From Campylobacteraceae bacterium (GTDB taxonomy: Bacteria > Campylobacterota > Campylobacteria > Campylobacterales > Sulfurovaceae): a DNA stretch of 5,464 nucleotides. Location of the stretch: the NCBI GenBank assembly GCA_027066355.1, contig JAMONW010000171.1, positions 1 through 5,464 on the forward strand, read 5' to 3'. Below the pieces are notes generated by a model. That model was not told the origin of the DNA. It ran no database searches and saw only the letters and a list, made by a program, of their open reading frames with translations. Each line of letters begins with the position of its first letter. Position 1 is the stretch's first letter. Shown here piece by piece: positions 1 through 5,464 of the stretch. The position numbers were made by a program, and so were the translations under genes.

Positions 1-1212
1 GTTGCAGTTTTTATTGCAAAAAATATACTATCAGCTAAATGGATAAATACAAAATATGCTAAAAAAATTGCCCACCTTTACGAAGTAGAAAGTGGCATAA
101 AGGCTGAAATTATAATAGATATAGAGGGCAAAAATAAAACAAAGCAAAAGAGTATTATTAGAAAAAAAGAGAGCAATACAAACAATTCAACTCTATTAAA
201 TCCAACTTTTACATTTAGTAGTTTTGTTATTGGAGAGTCAAATAAATTGGCATACAATGTATCTACAGGAGTTGCTCAAAAACCTGGAAAGTTATATAAC
301 CCTCTATTTATATATGGTGGTGTGGGGCTTGGAAAGACACACCTTATGCAAGCTATTGGAAATGAATTACTAAAAGATGGAAGTAAAATAATTTATAACA
401 CATTTGAGCAATTTATGAATAGATATACCTCTAATCTTCGCTCTAAAACAATGGATAGATTTAGAGATTATTATAGAAATTGCGACCTTTTGCTTATTGA
501 TGATATTCAATTTATTAGTAGAAAAGAGCAAACCCAAGATGAGTTTTTTCATACCTTTAATGAGCTTCACTCTCTTGGCAAACAGATAGTAATTACTTCA
601 GATAGAGAGCCAAAAAAAATTGCTGGATTAGTAGATAGATTAAAAAATCGCTTTGAGTGGGGAATTTTAGTATCTATTAACCCACCAGAGCTAGAGACAA
701 AAATTGCTATTATTCAAAAAAAGGCAAAATTAAATGGAATTAGATTAAATGAAGAGATAATAAACTATTTAGCAACAAATCTTGGTAACAATATTAGAGA
801 GATAGAGGGTGCAATGAATAAACTTAATGCTATGAGCAACCTTTTAAACCAAGATATTACACTAGAGTTTGCACAAAACTTAATTGGAGAATACTTAAAT
901 GAGAAGAAAAAGAGTATATCAATAGATACAATTATTGATACTGTTGCAAAAGAGTTAAATTTAAAACCAGCTGATATTCGCTCTAAAAAAAGAGCAAAAA
1001 AAATAGTAGAAGCTAGAAGAATTTGCATATATTTAGCAAGAAATTTAACACCAAACTCTATGCCACAAATTGCTGTCTATTTTGGTATGAAAGATCACTC
1101 TGCAATTAGCCATGCAATGAAGAAAATAGAAGAGATAATAGAAAATGACGAAAACTTAAAAGTATTAATAGAAGAGATACAAAACAAAATTGAAACAATT
1201 AAATCAAAATAG
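1..1212 (+). CDS. dnaA: Chromosomal replication initiator protein DnaA (5'-truncated by window edge)
   Basis: DnaA is the AAA+ ATPase that binds origin DnaA boxes, melts the duplex and loads the helicase. The frame is open from base 1, so the start lies outside; 403 residues remain of a protein usually near 440 in Campylobacterota. Numbering from the visible fragment: the end of domain I (about 1-45), a short K/N/S-rich linker (about 46-67), the AAA+ domain from about 68, and the C-terminal DNA-binding domain from about 305. Walker A is GGVGLGKT (106-113) and Walker B is LLLIDDIQF (163-171). Also visible are a single-strand-binding initiator-specific region (about 133-162), sensor I ITSD (198-201), the two box VII arginines of DRLKNRF (213 and 217) and the sensor II arginine (266). 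The DnaA signature KDHSAISHAMKKI sits at 364-376 in the box-recognition helix-turn-helix. The gene ends at TAG 1210-1212, directly before the putative origin. All key residues are present, so it appears functional. Confidence 0.97.
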   Translation, partial: VAVFIAKNILSAKWINTKYAKKIAHLYEVESGIKAEIIIDIEGKNKTKQKSIIRKKESNTNNSTLLNPTFTFSSFVIGESNKLAYNVSTGVAQKPGKLYNPLFIYGGVGLGKTHLMQAIGNELLKDGSKIIYNTFEQFMNRYTSNLRSKTMDRFRDYYRNCDLLLIDDIQFISRKEQTQDEFFHTFNELHSLGKQIVITSDREPKKIAGLVDRLKNRFEWGILVSINPPELETKIAIIQKKAKLNGIRLNEEIINYLATNLGNNIREIEGAMNKLNAMSNLLNQDITLEFAQNLIGEYLNEKKKSISIDTIIDTVAKELNLKPADIRSKKRAKKIVEARRICIYLARNLTPNSMPQIAVYFGMKDHSAISHAMKKIEEIIENDENLKVLIEEIQNKIETIKSK

Positions 1213-1246
1213 ATAAAAAATATAGTAAAAATAAACAAAAAAAAGA

Positions 1247-1252
1247 TATAAT
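1247..1252 (+). promoter_or_regulatory. Candidate -10 element for the dnaN-pyrG-recJ unit
   Basis: TATAAT matches the sigma-70 -10 consensus and would start a transcript near 1259, running through the origin into dnaN. Two alternatives are closer: TATACT at 1356-1361 and TATAAT at 1379-1384, although the last would start transcription inside the ribosome binding site. Campylobacter-type promoters lack a clear -35, so nothing further discriminates. The A/T richness makes chance matches likely. Confidence 0.25.
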
Positions 1253-1265
1253 AAAAAAAACAGGT

Positions 1266-1274
1266 AGTGAAGAG
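1266..1274 (-). promoter_or_regulatory. Candidate DnaA box 1 (weaker match)
   Basis: Read on the minus strand this 9-mer is CTCTTCACT. It has the TTCAC core, but its outer bases differ from the better boxes. Its core begins exactly 10 bp before that of box 2 and in the same orientation, so two DnaA protomers would lie on the same face of the helix. Confidence 0.5.
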
Positions 1275-1275
1275 A

Positions 1276-1284
1276 TGTGAAAAT
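1276..1284 (-). promoter_or_regulatory. Candidate DnaA box 2
   Basis: The minus-strand 9-mer is ATTTTCACA, a TTCAC core followed by the usual final A and preceded by A/T bases. It forms the left outer arm of the nested palindrome, opposite box 3. Confidence 0.65.
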
Positions 1285-1334
1285 AAAAACAAATTAAAAA
1301 GAGCCAAGAAACTGCTCTTAAGCAATTTGAAGAG

Positions 1335-1343
1335 TTTTTCACA
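1335..1343 (+). promoter_or_regulatory. Candidate DnaA box 3
   Basis: The plus-strand 9-mer is TTTTTCACA. It points toward dnaN and is followed after 16 bases by the CTA-triplet run. This is the same order and orientation as the box that precedes the DnaA-trios in the Bacillus subtilis origin, as I recall it. Its last eight bases are the exact reverse complement of 1276-1283. Confidence 0.65.
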
Positions 1344-1359
1344 TAAACATCAAGATATA

Positions 1360-1380
1360 CTACTAATACTAATTATTATA
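1360..1380 (+). promoter_or_regulatory. DnaA-trio-like triplet run / probable unwinding side
   Basis: The + strand reads CTA CTA ATA CTA (1360-1371), then ATT ATT ATA (1372-1380). The complementary strand is therefore 3'-GAT GAT TAT GAT-5', followed by TAA and TAT triplets. DnaA-trios are repeats of 3'-(G/A)AT-5' that guide DnaA along one strand during melting. Three of the first four triplets match exactly, and the central A is kept in all seven. The run lies downstream of a plus-strand DnaA box and is followed by A/T-only sequence. Short A/T-rich triplets can arise by chance, so this is a candidate. Confidence 0.45.
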
Positions 1381-1385
1381 TAATA

Positions 1386-1391
1386 AAGGGA
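1386..1391 (+). promoter_or_regulatory. dnaN ribosome binding site
   Basis: AAGGGA lies 5 bases before the ATG at 1397. It is the best Shine-Dalgarno match next to a start in this window and supports 1397 as the dnaN start. Confidence 0.65.
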
Positions 1392-1396
1392 AGTTT

Positions 1397-2464
1397 ATGA
1401 AGATAGCAGCAAGAAAAGATATAATAGAGTCGATTTTAATAAATGCTCAACCATTTTTAGAAAAAAAAGACCCTACAAATATAACATCACATATTTTTTT
1501 AGATGCTAGTGAAGATATTACAATAATTAGAGCAACAGATAATGAGATAGGATTAGAGGTAAAGAGTGATCAATTTAATATTACTGAACCTGGAGTTTTT
1601 ACTGCTAATGGAAAAAAACTTTTAGATATTGTTAGAAGTCTAAAAGATGATATTATAGAGTTTGAAACTGAAGAGTCAAATTTAATTATAAAACAAAAAA
1701 GAACAAAATTTAAACTTCCTACTTTTGCTTATGAAGAGTATCCTACTTTTCCGTCGTTTGAAAATAAATCTCAAATATCTATTGACTCTTTAGAGTTAAT
1801 TAAAAGTTTAAAAAAGATTACTCCTGCAATTGATATAAATAACCCTAAATATGAGTTAAATGGTGCATTGCTTGATATAAAAGAGAGTAAAACTATGCTA
1901 GTTGGAACAGATACTAGAAGATTAGCAATTGTAGAACTAAATCAAAGTTCAAAAGAGGAGCTAGATTTAATAATTCCTAAAAAAGCTATAATTGAAATTC
2001 AAAAACTCTTTATAAACAAAATAGATATATTTTATGATGAAACAAATATTATAATTAAAAATGATAATTTCTTTCTATTTAGTCGCTTAATTAATGGTAA
2101 ATATCCAGATTATGAGAGAATTATTCCTCAAAATACTAAATATAATTTAAGAGTTTCTAAAAAAGATATTTTAGATGCTATGAAGGTTATAAATATTATT
2201 TCTCCAGAAATAAAGATAACTTTTGAAAAAAACTTAATTACACTAGAGTCATCAGGAAATGATATTCAAGAAGCAAAAACTGTTATAGAAGCTAATATCG
2301 ATATTGAAGAGAGTTTCTCTTTTGCTGTAAATAGTAAATATCTATTTGATTTTATCTCTCAAGTTGATGAGAGTGAGTTTGAGTTTGGATTAAATGAGCC
2401 ATCTTTGCCATTTGTTGTTAAGAGTCAAAACTTTTTAACTGTTATTATGCCAATTTTACTATAA
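1397..2464 (+). CDS. dnaN: DNA polymerase III subunit beta (sliding clamp)
   Basis: The beta clamp is a ring-shaped dimer that encircles DNA and tethers polymerase III and other replication and repair proteins to it. The protein has 355 residues, close to the E. coli length of 366, and should form three similar domains of about 118 residues each. Recognisable landmarks are TDTRRLA (171-177), matching the TDxxRLA segment of the partner-binding cleft in domain II, YPDYERIIP (236-244) at the domain II/III junction, and the C-terminal VIMPILL (349-355), equivalent to the E. coli ending VMPMRL that lines the same cleft. The arginine of that ending is not conserved here. The ATG start has a good ribosome binding site and the reading frame is intact. 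It follows dnaA across the putative origin and is probably the first gene of a unit with pyrG and recJ, 13 bp before pyrG. Confidence 0.97.
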   Translation: MKIAARKDIIESILINAQPFLEKKDPTNITSHIFLDASEDITIIRATDNEIGLEVKSDQFNITEPGVFTANGKKLLDIVRSLKDDIIEFETEESNLIIKQKRTKFKLPTFAYEEYPTFPSFENKSQISIDSLELIKSLKKITPAIDINNPKYELNGALLDIKESKTMLVGTDTRRLAIVELNQSSKEELDLIIPKKAIIEIQKLFINKIDIFYDETNIIIKNDNFFLFSRLINGKYPDYERIIPQNTKYNLRVSKKDILDAMKVINIISPEIKITFEKNLITLESSGNDIQEAKTVIEANIDIEESFSFAVNSKYLFDFISQVDESEFEFGLNEPSLPFVVKSQNFLTVIMPILL

Positions 2465-2477
2465 TCAAAGAGAGAAG

Positions 2478-4115
2478 ATGAAAGATACTAAATTTATATT
2501 TGTTACTGGGGGAGTTTTAAGCTCTTTAGGAAAAGGAATTACTGCTGCTAGTATTGGAACTTTGCTAAAAGCTTCTAATTTAGATGTGGGTATATTAAAG
2601 CTTGACCCATATATAAATATTGACCCAGGAACTATGAGTCCACTAGAGCATGGAGAGGTTTTTGTTACAAAAGATGGTGCTGAAACAGATTTAGATTTGG
2701 GACATTATGAGAGATTTTTAGATACCTCTTTAACCAAAGCAAACAATTTTACAACAGGTAAAGTATATGAGAGTGTTTTAGAAAAAGAGAGAAGAGGGGA
2801 CTATTTGGGTAAAACTATCCAAGTAATTCCACATATTACAAATGAGATAAAAGAGAGAATATACAAAGCTGGTGAAGGTAAAGATATTTTAATAGTTGAG
2901 CTTGGTGGAACTGTTGGAGATATTGAAGGTTTGCCATTTTTAGAGACAATTCGCCAAATTAAACATGAACTTGGAAGCAGTAGAGTAATGAATATTCATG
3001 TAACTTTGCTACCATATATTAAAGTTGCAGGTGAGCTTAAAACTAAGCCAACTCAACACTCAGTTGGAGAGCTAAGACGCATTGGTATTACGCCAAATAT
3101 GATAATTTTAAGAAGTGAACAGCCAGTTCCAGCTGATATAAAAAAGAAAATTGCATATAGTTGTGATATTGATAAAGAGTCTGTAATAGAAGCAAATGAC
3201 GCTGCTACAATATATAGAGTGCCTCTAAATTTTTTAACTCAAAATATTTTAGCACCAATTTCAAAACAGCTAGAACTTGGAGAGCTAAAACCAGATATGG
3301 CTAAATGGAGTGAATTGGTTTTAAAGATATTAGATCCTAAAGATAAGGTAAAAATTGCTTTTGTTGGAAAATATTTGGATTTAAAAGAGTCATATAAATC
3401 ACTTACTGAAGCTCTTATTCATGCTGGAGCAAATATTGATGCAAGAGTAGAGATTGTTTGGGTAGATAGCCAAGAGGTAGAAGAGGATGGCGCTAAGAAG
3501 TTTTTAGAGAGTGTAGATGGTATTTTAGTTGCAGGTGGCTTTGGAGAAAGGGGTGTAGAGGGAAAAATTGCCTCTATAAAATATGCAAGAGAAAATAATA
3601 TACCTTATCTTGGAATTTGCCTTGGAATGCAGCTATCTTTAATAGAGTTTGCAAGAAATGTAGTTGGTATTAAAGATGCAAACTCTGTTGAGTTTGATGA
3701 GAATACTAAAGAGCCATTAATTTATTTAATTGATAGCTTTATAGATGCAAGTGGAGCAAAACAGGTTAGAACTACTACATCGCCTCTTGGTGGAACAATG
3801 AGGCTTGGTGAGTATAAGTGTGAGGTAAAAGAGGGTAGTAATTTATATAAAGCTTATAATAGTTCAATAATTTATGAGCGCCATCGCCATAGATATGAAG
3901 CAAACCCAGCTTATAGAGAGGCTTTAGAGAGTGCAGGTTTAGAAGTTACTGGAGAGTCAGATGGATTAATAGAAGCAGTTGAAGTAAAGGGACATCCTTG
4001 GTTTGTAGGTGTTCAATTCCATCCAGAATTTACCTCAAGACTGCAAAAACCAAACCCTATAATTTTAGGCTTTGTAAAAGCTGCACAAGGTATTCATAAT
4101 ATTGAAAATTCTTGA
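2478..4115 (+). CDS. pyrG: CTP synthase (glutamine hydrolysing)
   Basis: This cytosolic enzyme makes CTP from UTP, ATP and glutamine, the last step of de novo pyrimidine nucleotide synthesis. It has 545 residues, the same as E. coli PyrG. The N-terminal synthetase domain (about 1-267) shows the nucleotide-binding loop GGVLSSLGKG (11-20, Lys19), the DPYINIDPGTMSP segment (43-55) and the likely magnesium ligands Asp73 and Glu141, the latter in VELGGTVGDIEG. The C-terminal class I glutaminase domain (about 300-540) has the GGF oxyanion segment (353-355), nucleophile Cys381 in GICLGMQ, and His515 and Glu517 in QFHPEF, completing the triad. The ATG is preceded by a purine-rich AAAGAGAGAAG (2467-2477) that serves as a weak ribosome binding site. 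The short gap after dnaN suggests cotranscription, and the 3' end overlaps recJ by 14 bases. Nothing in it appears damaged. Confidence 0.98.
   Translation: MKDTKFIFVTGGVLSSLGKGITAASIGTLLKASNLDVGILKLDPYINIDPGTMSPLEHGEVFVTKDGAETDLDLGHYERFLDTSLTKANNFTTGKVYESVLEKERRGDYLGKTIQVIPHITNEIKERIYKAGEGKDILIVELGGTVGDIEGLPFLETIRQIKHELGSSRVMNIHVTLLPYIKVAGELKTKPTQHSVGELRRIGITPNMIILRSEQPVPADIKKKIAYSCDIDKESVIEANDAATIYRVPLNFLTQNILAPISKQLELGELKPDMAKWSELVLKILDPKDKVKIAFVGKYLDLKESYKSLTEALIHAGANIDARVEIVWVDSQEVEEDGAKKFLESVDGILVAGGFGERGVEGKIASIKYARENNIPYLGICLGMQLSLIEFARNVVGIKDANSVEFDENTKEPLIYLIDSFIDASGAKQVRTTTSPLGGTMRLGEYKCEVKEGSNLYKAYNSSIIYERHRHRYEANPAYREALESAGLEVTGESDGLIEAVEVKGHPWFVGVQFHPEFTSRLQKPNPIILGFVKAAQGIHNIENS
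4087..4104 (+). promoter_or_regulatory. Probable recJ translation start region (AAGG and TTG)
   Basis: AAGG (4087-4090) and a TTG start codon (4102-4104) both lie within the last codons of pyrG. The 11-base spacing is longer than ideal and TTG is a weak start, so RecJ output may depend on ribosomes finishing pyrG at TGA 4113-4115. No in-frame ATG or GTG fits better between the pyrG stop and the conserved RecJ core. Confidence 0.5.
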
Positions 4116-5464
4116 TAAAAGTAGTATATTTAATCTGCTCTACAATAGACACAAAGGCGAATTTTTAACTCTTAAGGATTTGCCTCTTCCTAATAGTTTT
4201 AAAGATATGGATATAGCTGTTAAGCGTCTTGTAGAGGCTATAAAAAACAGAGAGAATATAGCTTTAATTGGTGATTATGATGTAGATGGAGTTGTTGCTA
4301 CAACTGTAATTAGAGAGTTTTTTGATACTATTAATTATCCGCTAAATTGGATTATACCAAATCGCTTTAGAGATGGTTATGGAATTAGCAAAAGTGTTAT
4401 AGATAGAGTTGATGCAAATTTAATTATTACTGTAGATAATGGCATTGCAGCAGTTGAATCTGCTAAAATTTGCAAAGATAGAGGAATAGATTTAATAATT
4501 ACTGATCATCACAGTGTGCCAGATATTGTGCCAGATGCTTATGCTATAGTTAATCAAAAGCAAAAAGAGTGTAGATTTAAGTATAAAGAGGTTTGTGGAG
4601 CTCAAATTGCTTGGTATTTTGCTTTAGCAACTGCAAAAGAGCTTGGGGTTAAGATTGATAGCAAAGAGTTAATGGGTATAGTTGCTTTAGCAATAGTTGC
4701 TGATATTATGCCATTAACTGGAATAAATAGAGTAATGCTAGTTGCAGGAATGGAGTATTTAAGGCGTTCAAATAAGCCATTTGTAAAGGCTTTGATAGAA
4801 AAAGGTTTAATAAAAGCAGACTTTAATAGTGAAACCATAGCCTTTTATTTAGCACCTTTAATTAATAGTGCAGGGCGTTTAAAAGATGCCTCTTTAGCAA
4901 GTGATTTTTTGTTTACTAAAAGCTTAGATGAAGCTATGGTTATTTTAGATGAGTTAATTTCACTTAACCAAGAGCGCAAAGCAATAGAACGAGATATCAC
5001 AAAAGAGGCTCTAAAACAGGTAAATATTAGTGATAATATAGCAATTGTAAAGGGTAGTAATTGGAATGAGGGAGTTGTAGGAATAGTAGCTGCAAAAGTC
5101 GCGGAGCATTTTAAAATTCCTGCAATTGCTTTAAGTTGCAAAGATGGCATTTGTAAAGGTAGTGGAAGAAGCTATGGGGATTGTGATTTATATTCACTTG
5201 CAAAAGAGGCAAAAGAGTATTATTTAAAATTTGGAGGACACAAAGCTGCTTTGGGGCTTAGCTTTAAAGAGGAGAAGTTGCCTTTAATTAAGAGCTTACT
5301 AAATATAAAAGCATCTTTAATGTGTGATAAAAATTATCAAGATAGTTCAATTTTAGGAGAGTTGCCATTTGATATTATAGATTTTGAACTTTTAGAGATA
5401 TTACAAAAGTTTGAACCTTATGGTGAGGCAAATCCAAAGCCAAAATTTATAAGAAAAAATGTAG
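4102..5464 (+). CDS. recJ: Single-stranded-DNA-specific 5'-3' exonuclease RecJ (3'-truncated by window edge)
   Basis: RecJ degrades single-stranded DNA 5' to 3' in recombination, mismatch repair and rescue of stalled forks. The frame stays open to the window end; 454 codons are visible of a protein I recall as about 520 residues in Campylobacter. The DHH phosphoesterase core shows motif I DYDVDG (58-63), a second metal-site aspartate in ITVDNG (Asp112), the family DHH triad (135-137) and the VAD aspartate (201). The segment APLINSAGRL (about 251-260) has Leu where E. coli RecJ has Arg (PRLNAAGR). The DHHA1 domain follows, with EGVVGIVA and the GGHKAALG motif (378-385). The chosen start is TTG 4102, inside the end of pyrG in another frame. 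An AAGG at 4087-4090 lies 11 bases before it. The first in-frame ATG (4207) would discard about 35 residues of sequence that reads as coding. Translation is probably coupled to pyrG. Confidence 0.93.
   Translation, partial: MKILDKSSIFNLLYNRHKGEFLTLKDLPLPNSFKDMDIAVKRLVEAIKNRENIALIGDYDVDGVVATTVIREFFDTINYPLNWIIPNRFRDGYGISKSVIDRVDANLIITVDNGIAAVESAKICKDRGIDLIITDHHSVPDIVPDAYAIVNQKQKECRFKYKEVCGAQIAWYFALATAKELGVKIDSKELMGIVALAIVADIMPLTGINRVMLVAGMEYLRRSNKPFVKALIEKGLIKADFNSETIAFYLAPLINSAGRLKDASLASDFLFTKSLDEAMVILDELISLNQERKAIERDITKEALKQVNISDNIAIVKGSNWNEGVVGIVAAKVAEHFKIPAIALSCKDGICKGSGRSYGDCDLYSLAKEAKEYYLKFGGHKAALGLSFKEEKLPLIKSLLNIKASLMCDKNYQDSSILGELPFDIIDFELLEILQKFEPYGEANPKPKFIRKNV

Larger units (their letters stand above)
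1276..1343. repeat. Nested imperfect inverted repeat within the putative origin
   Basis: Three pairs of complementary arms share almost one centre (about 1309-1309.5). They are TGTGAAAA (1276-1283) with TTTTCACA (1336-1343), CAAATT (1290-1295) with AATTTG (1324-1329), and AAGAGC (1299-1304) with GCTCTT (1314-1319). Twenty base pairs are possible, around a 9-base central loop and two internal loops. The outer arms are DnaA boxes 2 and 3, so the element places two divergent boxes around a stem. The inner stem is not followed by an uninterrupted T run, so it does not look like a standard intrinsic terminator, although a role in ending dnaA transcripts cannot be excluded. Confidence 0.7.
1213..1396. 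other. oriC: Putative chromosomal replication origin (oriC) between dnaA and dnaN
   Basis: This 184 bp gap is the only substantial non-coding DNA here and lies where several Campylobacterota have their origin. Seen in order: a nearly pure A/T block (1213-1260), two minus-strand TTCAC-core boxes one helical turn apart (1266-1284), an imperfect nested palindrome (1276-1343), a plus-strand box (1335-1343), a run of CTA-type triplets (1360-1371), then an A/T stretch and the dnaN ribosome binding site. Known: the Campylobacterota DnaA box core is TTCAC, and origins of this phylum can be split, with a second part upstream of dnaA. That upstream side is outside the window, so this may be only one half. 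Inferred: unwinding would occur on the dnaN-proximal A/T side, where the trio-like run lies. No other gene or RNA is visible here. Confidence 0.75.

Noticed and set aside
566..570. TTCAC/GTGAA cores inside genes (for example 566-570 in dnaA and near 5190 in recJ) as further DnaA boxes
   Set aside because: These are isolated 5-mers in coding sequence at a density expected by chance, unlike the cluster of three within 78 bp in the dnaA-dnaN gap.
247..1212. dnaA beginning at TTG 247
   Set aside because: The frame is open back to base 1 and the upstream residues read as normal DnaA, including the end of domain I and the NPTFTFSSFVIGESN entry into the AAA+ domain. The true start is outside the window.
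370..1325. Minus-strand open frames at 370-570, 765-1028 and 1095-1325
   Set aside because: They lie antisense to dnaA, or across its end into the origin. Their F/I/L/S-rich translations are what an A-rich coding strand gives when reversed, and I see no recognisable domain.
1299..1339. Intrinsic terminator for dnaA formed by AAGAGC/GCTCTT
   Set aside because: The stem is only 6 bp with a 9-base loop and is followed by AAGCAATTTG, not a T run. The T5 at 1335-1339 is too far from the stem and belongs to DnaA box 3.
4602..5150. Minus-strand open frames at 4602-4838 and 4845-5150
   Set aside because: They lie fully inside recJ, whose motifs are intact on the + strand; they are shadow frames with no recognisable features.
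4207..5464. recJ beginning at ATG 4207
   Set aside because: It would leave a 91 bp gap after pyrG that reads as coding in the recJ frame, and no convincing ribosome binding site precedes it.
1..5464. A novel defence, mobile or biosynthetic system
   Set aside because: All coding space is taken by four recognisable housekeeping genes. No repeats typical of CRISPR, no transposase, no attachment sites and no region of foreign composition are visible.

Overview
The window looks like the start of a chromosome from a low-GC member of the Campylobacterota (the former Epsilonproteobacteria: Campylobacter, Helicobacter, Arcobacter, Nautilia and relatives). The reasons are a base composition of roughly 30% GC by eye, a DnaA that closely resembles Campylobacter DnaA as I recall it, candidate DnaA boxes with the TTCAC core described for this phylum, and the pairing of pyrG with recJ. 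The genus cannot be settled from the sequence alone. All genes read on the + strand and coding is dense.

Layout: positions 1-1212 hold the 3' part of dnaA (replication initiator), cut off at the left edge. Positions 1213-1396 are the only sizeable non-coding stretch (184 bp). It has the look of a replication origin: a very A-rich left side, three TTCAC-core boxes, a nested palindrome centred near 1309.5, and a DnaA-trio-like run just before dnaN. Positions 1397-2464 are dnaN (sliding clamp), 2478-4115 are pyrG (CTP synthase), and 4102-5464 are recJ (5'-3' single-strand exonuclease), cut off at the right edge. No stretch over 300 bp lacks a gene.

The genes form a replication and nucleotide-supply block. 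DnaA would open the adjacent origin, the clamp would tether the polymerase, CTP synthase supplies cytidine nucleotides, and RecJ works in recombination and repair. dnaN, pyrG and recJ are spaced or overlapped as one transcription unit (13 bp gap, then a 14 bp overlap). pyrG, not gyrB, follows dnaN, which differs from the dnaA-dnaN-gyrB order I recall in Campylobacter.

I found no mobile elements, CRISPR arrays, RNA genes or signs of foreign DNA, and no novel enzyme system. The most interesting part is the fine structure of the putative origin at 1213-1396.
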